64,000 nt of DNA from UBA6522 sp965204155. GTDB lineage: Bacteria; Pseudomonadota; Gammaproteobacteria; Steroidobacterales; Rariloculaceae. Below the pieces are notes generated by a model. That model ran no database searches, had not been told where the DNA came from, and worked only from the letters and a program-made list of their open reading frames with translations. Location of the stretch: assembly GCA_965204155.1 (NCBI GenBank), contig OZ241971.1, positions 3,782,001 through 3,846,000 of the forward strand, written 5' to 3'. The stretch's first letter is position 1, and each line of letters opens with the position of its first letter. Below, piece after piece: positions 58,126-64,000 of this stretch. The position numbers and the translations under genes were made by a program.

Positions 58126-60096
58126 ATGATCGACGGCATGGTAGCCGGCCTCGTACTGGCGCTGAGCTGGCCCGCGCTGGGTTACCTTCTTCTCGGCGTA
58201 TTCCTTGGCCTGTGGGTGGGCGCCGTGCCCGGCCTGGGAGGCGCGGTCGGGCTGGCGCTGATGCTGCCGTTCACCTTCGGCATGGACCCGGTGCCGGCGT
58301 TCGCGCTGCTGCTGGGGATGTACGCGGTGACCTCGACCAGCGACAGCATTGCTTCCATCATGCTGGGGATCCCGGGGACGGTGGCCTCCCAGGCCACGAT
58401 CCTCGACGGCTATCCGCTGGCGAAGCAGGGGCAGGCGGCCCGGGCCTTTGGCGCGACCTACACGGTATCCGCATTCGGCGGTGTGCTCGGAGCGCTACTC
58501 CTGGCCGCTTCGCTGCCGATCATCATGCCGGTGATCTTCGCCTTCGGAGTGCCGGAGTTCTTCATGCTGGCCGTGCTCGGCCTGACCATGGTGGGCGTGC
58601 TCTCGGGCCGTTCGCTTGCCAAGGGGCTTGTCGCGGCACTGTTGGGGCTGCTGCTGACCACCGTCGGTTATGCCGAAGCCACCGGGATTCCGAGGTTCTA
58701 CTTCGGCATCAATTACCTTCTGGACGGAATTCCGCTGATACCCATCGTACTCGGGCTGTTCGGACTGCCCGAACTCATGGACCTGGCGGTGAAGAACACC
58801 TCGATCGCCCGCGTGGCTTCGGAAGAAGATTCCCGGCGCGGCCTGATCCGCGGCATCCGGGACGCGATTCGTTACCGATGGCTCGTGCTGCGCTGTTCGC
58901 TTCTGGGCACCTACATCGGGATGCTGCCGGGCCTCGGCGCCGCGATCGTCGACTGGATCGCCTACGGCCACGCGCTGCAGAGCGCGAAGGACAAGTCGCG
59001 CTTCGGCCGCGGCGACATCCGCGGCGTGATCGCACCGGAAACCGCCAACAACTCGCACAAGGCCGGCGCGCTGATCCCCACGGTGGCGTTCGGCATTCCC
59101 GGCAGCATCGGCACCGCCATCCTCCTGGGCGCGCTGGTGATCAAGGGCCTGAGGCCCGGCCCGGACATGCTCACGGTCAATCTGCCGCTGACGTTCAGCA
59201 TGGTGTGGGCCATCGTGGTGGCAAACGTGGTTGCAGCGGCGCTGCTGATGTTCCTGGCCCGCCACGTCCACAAGATTGCTTTCGCTCCGGGCCACCTGAT
59301 CGTTCCGGGCGTGATCACCGTGCTGCTCATGGGGACCTGGGTCGCGACCAATTCCATGGGCGACTGGTGGATATGCCTCGGCTTCGGCGTACTCGGGTAC
59401 TGGATGAAGCAGGGCGGCTGGCCGCGCCCGCCGCTGATACTCGCCCTGGTTCTCGGCGGGTTGATGGAGAACAATTTCCAGCTCACGACCCAGATCTACG
59501 GCGAGTACGAATGGCTCTACAACCGCCCGATCGTCGTGGTCATCGTTTTGCTGATCGTTGCCACCATCGCGTTCGCGATCCGGGGGCGGAAGCCCGGAGA
59601 CGAGACTTCGGAGGCCGGTGAAGGCGCGAAGCGCAATCCGTTGATCTCGTTCCCCCTTTCTGCCGTACTCCTGGCAGTCTTCGCGGTAGCCTACGGCATT
59701 ACCCGGGGGTTTGACGAGACGGCCACGGCGCAGTTTCCCAACGCGATTCTGGTTGCGGCGTTGCCGCTGACGGCATGGGTATTGCTGAGGGATTTCCTCG
59801 CCGCCCGCATCGCTGCAGGCGGCGGAATCGGTGCTGCGTGGCGGGCAGCCACGGAGAAGGCGGATCTGGCGCCAAGCGCCGGATTCATCGGAGTCATTCT
59901 TGCGATAGTGGGCGTCACCTACCTGGCCGGACAACTGGTGGCCCTGCCGCTCTTCGTGGCCGCGTATCTGGTGACATGGGGCGGTTACGGCTGGCGCGTT
60001 GCCTGCCTCTACGCCGGGATTGTGCTCGTGGTGCTGTGGGCCTTTTACGGGCAGCTCATGGGCTTGTTGTTCCACGCGTCCCTGCTGTTCGGTTGA
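58126..60096 (+). CDS. TctA-TctB fused permease of a tripartite tricarboxylate transporter
   Basis: 656 residues. The first about 500 are TctA: VGAVPGLGGAVGLALMLPFTFGMDP, SIMLGIPGTVASQATILDGYPLAKQGQAARAFGA, then RGVIAPETANNSHKAGALIPTVAFGIPGS. TctA alone is about 500 residues; the remaining 150 hold about four helices (PLISFPLSAVLL..., GFIGVILAIVGVTYLAGQLV) like TctB. It would pair with a TctC-like binding protein such as the one at 51354. Confidence 0.87.
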   Translation: MIDGMVAGLVLALSWPALGYLLLGVFLGLWVGAVPGLGGAVGLALMLPFTFGMDPVPAFALLLGMYAVTSTSDSIASIMLGIPGTVASQATILDGYPLAKQGQAARAFGATYTVSAFGGVLGALLLAASLPIIMPVIFAFGVPEFFMLAVLGLTMVGVLSGRSLAKGLVAALLGLLLTTVGYAEATGIPRFYFGINYLLDGIPLIPIVLGLFGLPELMDLAVKNTSIARVASEEDSRRGLIRGIRDAIRYRWLVLRCSLLGTYIGMLPGLGAAIVDWIAYGHALQSAKDKSRFGRGDIRGVIAPETANNSHKAGALIPTVAFGIPGSIGTAILLGALVIKGLRPGPDMLTVNLPLTFSMVWAIVVANVVAAALLMFLARHVHKIAFAPGHLIVPGVITVLLMGTWVATNSMGDWWICLGFGVLGYWMKQGGWPRPPLILALVLGGLMENNFQLTTQIYGEYEWLYNRPIVVVIVLLIVATIAFAIRGRKPGDETSEAGEGAKRNPLISFPLSAVLLAVFAVAYGITRGFDETATAQFPNAILVAALPLTAWVLLRDFLAARIAAGGGIGAAWRAATEKADLAPSAGFIGVILAIVGVTYLAGQLVALPLFVAAYLVTWGGYGWRVACLYAGIVLVVLWAFYGQLMGLLFHASLLFG

Positions 60097-60174
60097 ATCG
60101 TCCGGGGCGCCCGCTGATTGGCCGCGATTGCCCGGCTGCGTCGAAGAAGCGGCTGCCTCCCCATCCAACTGCCA

Positions 60175-61557
60175 CTACGCTTTCCTGAAACGCCACCCGT
60201 GCAGGATCTTCCCGTAATGGTTGAATGACCGCCTTGCCTCGGGATCCTCAAACGGATAATCCGCCCCGAGTTGTCTGGCCGCGGCGATCCCGCTGACCAG
60301 GCAGGTTTCCTGACTGTTGATCAGAGTATGGGCGCCGCAGTGCCAGGTCCGCCGCTTGCCTTGCAGGAGGCGGAACAGGGGGACGAGCCACGTGACATGC
60401 CGCACGTCGTGCACGATGTGCTGGAACCACCGCCTTGCAACGATCTTTTTTCCATCGATCGGAGTGATCGGGTTGTAGGTCACCAGACAGGGCTTGTCGG
60501 ACCGATTGGCCCATGGCTGCTGGTTGTGCATGATGTACGTGATTTCGTAGTTGTCCGGCCGGGCGCCGTACTGCTCGACGTGGGTGCTCCGTGTCTCAAG
60601 CGCCCTGACTTCGTTGTCCGGCAGCACGGAAGAATCCGAGTGCACGATGGCATGGTTGTGCAATTCGCTTTCATAGCGTACCGACGAGAGAACATGACGC
60701 TCGAGCATCGTGAGCCTGTCCAGGATCATCAGCGTCTGGTTCGCATTGCAGGCGAAGATCACCTCGTCGAACGTCTCCCGCTCCCCGCTTTCGTCCTCGA
60801 CCACGACGCAGTCTGATTCGCGATACACCCTTCTTACAGGCCGGTTGAGGTAGATCCTGTCCCGGAAACCGGAGGCCAGGTTCTCGTAGATGCGCCGGGT
60901 TCCCTGGTCCCACGTCTGCATTGGCGTTGCGGACTCGATATCGAAGAATTCGAGATACCTCGCAAACAATGCCGCCGGCATGTCGAACACATTGGTCGCC
61001 ATCAGGAAGTTGACGAACATGGGCTTGAGAATCATGTACCTGAAGTCGCCGGAGAGGCCGGCGAGGTTCAGGACCGTCCCCATGCTGATGTAATTGAAGG
61101 GATTGAGTGCGTTGACAAGCTTCGACCTGGAGTGGGTGAGGGGGCTGAACCAATGGAGGCGCCTCAGGACTCGCTGAAACCTGGCAATCTCCGATTGCAG
61201 GTCTTGCCTGATGGCCGAGTCGAAGTCGTGAGCATACTTGCGGCCGCGATACCGGACACTGTAGTTGAATCGGGTATCGATGACTTCGATGCCGAACTTC
61301 TCCATCAACAGCAGGATGTGGTGGTAGACCGAGGGAATCAGCGCGGTGACTGAAATATCGAAGGGGATTGAGCCGCCTTCGTCCTGCGGCATGTCGACCG
61401 TGACCGCATTGCCGCCCACCCGGTCCTGGGCCTCGAACAGCCGGAAATCGAAGCGGTCCGGGCTGTGATGCAGTGTCCATGCGGCCCCCAGCCCGGAAAT
61501 GCCTCCGCCGACAATGGCTATACGCCGCGGCACCGTCGATTTCTCACCGCTCGCCAT
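60175..61557 (-). CDS. FAD/NAD(P)-binding amine-oxidase-like oxidoreductase
   Basis: 460 residues from ATG 61557 with AGGAAAGG upstream; GTG 61614 is an alternative that would add a repeat-encoded Thr-Ala stretch. RRIAIVGGGISGLGAAWTLHHS is the FAD fold, then FEAQDRVGGNAVTVD. The rest, including FNYISMGTVLNLAGL and WHCGAHTLINSQETCLVSGIAAARQLG, matches the flavin amine oxidase-like proteins often beside cyclopropane synthase genes. No such partner here. Cytoplasmic. Confidence 0.87.
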   Translation of the reverse strand: MASGEKSTVPRRIAIVGGGISGLGAAWTLHHSPDRFDFRLFEAQDRVGGNAVTVDMPQDEGGSIPFDISVTALIPSVYHHILLLMEKFGIEVIDTRFNYSVRYRGRKYAHDFDSAIRQDLQSEIARFQRVLRRLHWFSPLTHSRSKLVNALNPFNYISMGTVLNLAGLSGDFRYMILKPMFVNFLMATNVFDMPAALFARYLEFFDIESATPMQTWDQGTRRIYENLASGFRDRIYLNRPVRRVYRESDCVVVEDESGERETFDEVIFACNANQTLMILDRLTMLERHVLSSVRYESELHNHAIVHSDSSVLPDNEVRALETRSTHVEQYGARPDNYEITYIMHNQQPWANRSDKPCLVTYNPITPIDGKKIVARRWFQHIVHDVRHVTWLVPLFRLLQGKRRTWHCGAHTLINSQETCLVSGIAAARQLGADYPFEDPEARRSFNHYGKILHGWRFRKA

Positions 61558-61570
61558 GGAATCCTTTCCT

Positions 61571-61598
61571 GCCGTTGCCGTTGCCGTTGCCGTTGCCG
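61571..61598. repeat. 6-bp tandem repeat GCCGTT (4.7 copies) in the leader of the FAD oxidoreductase
   Basis: GCCGTT repeats, 28 bases, between TonB stop (61615) and ATG 61557. Unit length is a multiple of three, so a copy change alters spacing or adds two residues to a GTG-started form, without frameshift. Confidence 0.9.
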
Positions 61599-61614
61599 AT
61601 GGTTCGCTGCCCAC

Positions 61615-64000
61615 CTACCGCCTGAGGCCGAACGACACGAACACCCGCCGCCCCCGCGGGTCGGCGGAACGCGGATCGTAACTGCCCCCGATATTCACGA
61701 AAGGCGGGTCTTCGTCCAGAAGATTCGCCGCACCCAGCGTGACGGAAGCGTCGAAGCGTTCGCCCCAACGCCCGCCGAGTGACCAGCGGGCGTTCACGTC
61801 CAGGGTGGTAAAGCCGTCGATCGACCCGCCGCCGTCGTCCTCGTAACCGCCCACGTGCCGCAGCAGGCCGGTGAGCCGCACGGCGCCTCCGGACCAACTG
61901 GCGCCGGCGACGGCCCGCAGTCGCTGGTTCGGCGCCCCCACGTTGGCCCGATTGAGTTTGCCGAGCGCATCGACGGCAACACCCGCGTTGGTCACGTCGT
62001 ATTCGAACAGCCACGTCGCCTCCGCCCAGGCTTCGATGGACCCCCCGCCGACGTTCAGGGTCGCGTTCGCAGACACGTCGAGCCCGGAAGTTTCGATGCG
62101 GTCGGCGTTGATGAAGGCAACGTTGACAATGGCGATCGTGCCCGCAGACGTGCGTTCGATGCGCGGGTCGAACGGGTTGGCGTTGACGATGGCCTGGGCG
62201 TTCTCCTTGCGCAGCACGTCCTTGAACGAATAGCGCCAATAATCGGCATTGAGTGCCCAGTCCCCGGTGCGTTGCCAGGAAATACCGGCGTTGAAGGCGC
62301 TGGACGTCTCCGGTTTGAGGTTCGGGTCGCCCAGCGTGCGCCGGCCGGCAAACGTTCTGGAGCCGTCGTGATCGACGATGTTGGTGAAATTGGTTTGCGC
62401 ACCGCTCGTCTGGAATGGCGACGGGGCGCGAAATGACGTGCTGTAGGAGCTGCGAATGGAGATACCTCTTGAGGCGCGAAAGAGCAGCGTGACTTTGGGG
62501 TCGAGCGTGTCGCCGACTCCCTTGCCGTAGTCCTCGTAACGCAACGCCCCGGTGATTTCCAGTCTCTCCGTGAGCGGCAGCCAGATCTCGCCATAGGCCG
62601 CACGTACCTGGTCGGCGGCGTCAAAGTCGGGGTTGCCGATCAGGAACCCGAAGCCGTCGTTGCGGGTGATGTCGTCGTAGGCGAAGTCCAGCGACTGGTC
62701 GCGGTACTGCACGCCCGCGGCGTAGCCTGCGCTGCGCCACGGCAGGAATCCCGTGACATTCGCTTCCATCGTCGTGAGTTGCGATCGCCCGTCGCCAAAG
62801 TAGTCGCCAATGATGAACGGGCGCAGTTCCGGCGAGTTGTGCAGCGCCTCACCGGGGCGTGCGGCAAAGTTGGAACTGAAGGGGTTGAAGAACAGGCAGC
62901 CGCCCGTGCCCGCCCGGTCCGGCCCGGCCTCAAGAGGGTTCGCATTGCAGCCGCTGCCGCCGAAACCCAGAAGGGCGGCCTGAAAGTTTGCGGTGACCAC
63001 ATCGCGTGGATTCTGAAGCGTATCGTTCTGAGCGCGCACCAGCGAAACATTCCACGAAGCCGTGTCACTGATCCGGCCTTCGAAACCGGCGGCCAGCCGG
63101 GCCGTGACGTGCTCGTAATAGTTAATCTCGGGCGGCTGGCCGAAACCGTAGGGGCGGCCCTGGAAATGGACATCCTCGCCGTATGGATTCCCCGGGTGGT
63201 ACGCAGGAACGACCGGCGTGCTCAACACCGGGAAACTGGGCGAGACGTCGCGATTGATGTCGTTGCTTGCGTAGCCAAGCTCGGCCCAGAAATTGCCTGC
63301 ATCGCCGCCGCTTACGTCCACCCGGCCCCAGGTCTGCAGACGTTGCTCGTTGGGAATCGCGGTGATCTGCGGACCGTAATCGAAGCGGCAGATCGTGCTG
63401 TCGCCGGTCAGCTCCTGCAGCAGCCCTTCATAGCGTTCGCAGTCGGGGTCGGCCACGGTCCGGCCCAGCGAAGGCACATTGAAGCTGGCGGGATTCCCGA
63501 AACCGCTGGTGGACGGACGCCGCCAGTCCACTTCGGTCAGTACCAGACTGGTGCGGTCAAGGTAGCTTGCCGCGATCAGAAACTCTCCGGCGCCGCCAAT
63601 TTCGCCGCCGGCCACGCCGTCGAGCGTGAGGTCATCCTGCGAACCGTTGCCGACCCGGCTGCGGTATTCGGCCTGCAATTCGACGCCCCGGAAACCCCTG
63701 CGGGTAATGAAGTTGGCGACTCCGGCGACGGCTTCGGAACCGTAAATGGCGGTGGCTCCGTCCTTGAGGATGTCCACCTGCTCGATGGCCAGCATGGGGA
63801 CCAGGCCGGCAAGATCCACGAAACTGGAACCATCGTCGGTCTGCGCAGCGGACAGAACCTGCCGCCGGCCGTTCAGCAACACCAGCGTGGAGGCGACACC
63901 CAGCCCGCGCAGGTTGATGTTGGCGGTGCCCACAGTGTAGTTCTGGGTCAGGTTGTCGGAGTTGTTTTCCGCTCCCGCGTTGATGGACAGCACCCCGACA
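61615..64000 (-). CDS. TonB-dependent receptor, 5' end outside window
   Basis: About 795 residues visible, open to the window end, so the signal peptide and TonB box are missing. The plug is clear: GTANINLRGLGVASTLVLLNGRRQ, VDLAGLVPMLAIEQVDILKDGATAIYGSEAVAGVANFITRRGF. C-terminal barrel ends with RVFVSFGLRR. Similar plugs belong to receptors for carbohydrates or unknown large substrates. Followed by the FAD oxidoreductase on the same strand. Confidence 0.93.
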   Translation of the reverse strand, partial: VGVLSINAGAENNSDNLTQNYTVGTANINLRGLGVASTLVLLNGRRQVLSAAQTDDGSSFVDLAGLVPMLAIEQVDILKDGATAIYGSEAVAGVANFITRRGFRGVELQAEYRSRVGNGSQDDLTLDGVAGGEIGGAGEFLIAASYLDRTSLVLTEVDWRRPSTSGFGNPASFNVPSLGRTVADPDCERYEGLLQELTGDSTICRFDYGPQITAIPNEQRLQTWGRVDVSGGDAGNFWAELGYASNDINRDVSPSFPVLSTPVVPAYHPGNPYGEDVHFQGRPYGFGQPPEINYYEHVTARLAAGFEGRISDTASWNVSLVRAQNDTLQNPRDVVTANFQAALLGFGGSGCNANPLEAGPDRAGTGGCLFFNPFSSNFAARPGEALHNSPELRPFIIGDYFGDGRSQLTTMEANVTGFLPWRSAGYAAGVQYRDQSLDFAYDDITRNDGFGFLIGNPDFDAADQVRAAYGEIWLPLTERLEITGALRYEDYGKGVGDTLDPKVTLLFRASRGISIRSSYSTSFRAPSPFQTSGAQTNFTNIVDHDGSRTFAGRRTLGDPNLKPETSSAFNAGISWQRTGDWALNADYWRYSFKDVLRKENAQAIVNANPFDPRIERTSAGTIAIVNVAFINADRIETSGLDVSANATLNVGGGSIEAWAEATWLFEYDVTNAGVAVDALGKLNRANVGAPNQRLRAVAGASWSGGAVRLTGLLRHVGGYEDDGGGSIDGFTTLDVNARWSLGGRWGERFDASVTLGAANLLDEDPPFVNIGGSYDPRSADPRGRRVFVSFGLRR

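Overview
The window is a gene-dense, high-GC chromosomal segment from a Gram-negative bacterium, most likely a gammaproteobacterium. It carries an MltD-type lytic transglycosylase with LysM repeats, two TonB-dependent receptors, a PrpD close to the enterobacterial 2-methylcitrate dehydratase, and a tripartite tricarboxylate transporter set. There is no transposase, integrase, phage gene or CRISPR array. The only RNA gene I see is one tRNA-Ala. An unusually large share of the proteins have signal peptides, so this is mostly a periplasmic/outer-membrane catabolic region. I cannot name the species.

Layout. 1-3.9 kb: bile-acid symporter fragment, mltD and two small proteins. 3.9-22.7 kb: two interleaved paralogous families of small exported proteins. 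One is DUF6152-like (family A: His-His just after the signal peptide plus a PH motif). The other I call the two-Cys GxW family (family B: GxW near the N terminus, a CxP cysteine, an RRIYTDGR-like segment, a GxSxGxW...T segment and a C-terminal cysteine). They are mixed with metallo-beta-lactamase (MBL) hydrolases, an amidohydrolase, an MFS permease, a YceI protein, a TonB receptor and a PHP lipoprotein. 22.8-35.3 kb: dienelactone hydrolase, sugar dehydrogenase-like propeller, HicBA module, exported fumarylacetoacetase-family protein, a ThiF-like E1 / BNR propeller / ThiS-MoaD-like cluster, another A-B fusion, tannase, pentaheme cytochrome c and a Tat-exported FAD oxidoreductase. 35.5-42 kb: tRNA-Ala(CGC), MBL protein, ParDE module, an ArsC-like gene with an in-frame UGA that looks like a selenoprotein, more A and B genes, and a sulfatase. 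42-52.5 kb: DUF4159, carboxymuconolactone decarboxylase-like protein, prpD, a second sulfatase, and two divergent operons around a perfect 9-bp inverted repeat. One operon is a split UxaA/SuyAB-like dehydratase. The other is Gfo/Idh/MocA oxidoreductase, creatininase-family, cupin, D-2-hydroxyacid dehydrogenase and TctC. 52.5-64 kb: an A-B-B-A run, a RES-Xre module, a third sulfatase, a TctA-TctB fusion, a FAD oxidoreductase, and a second TonB receptor cut by the window end.

How it may work together (inference): substrates enter through TonB receptors and TctABC. They are processed in the periplasm by sulfatases, tannase, MBL enzymes, propeller dehydrogenases and redox proteins, then finished in the cytoplasm by dehydratases, dehydrogenases and PrpD. 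The nine family-A domains and ten family-B domains, twice fused into one protein, look like an uncharacterised exported system embedded in this catabolism. The clearest single novelties are the recoded UGA gene and this A/B system.
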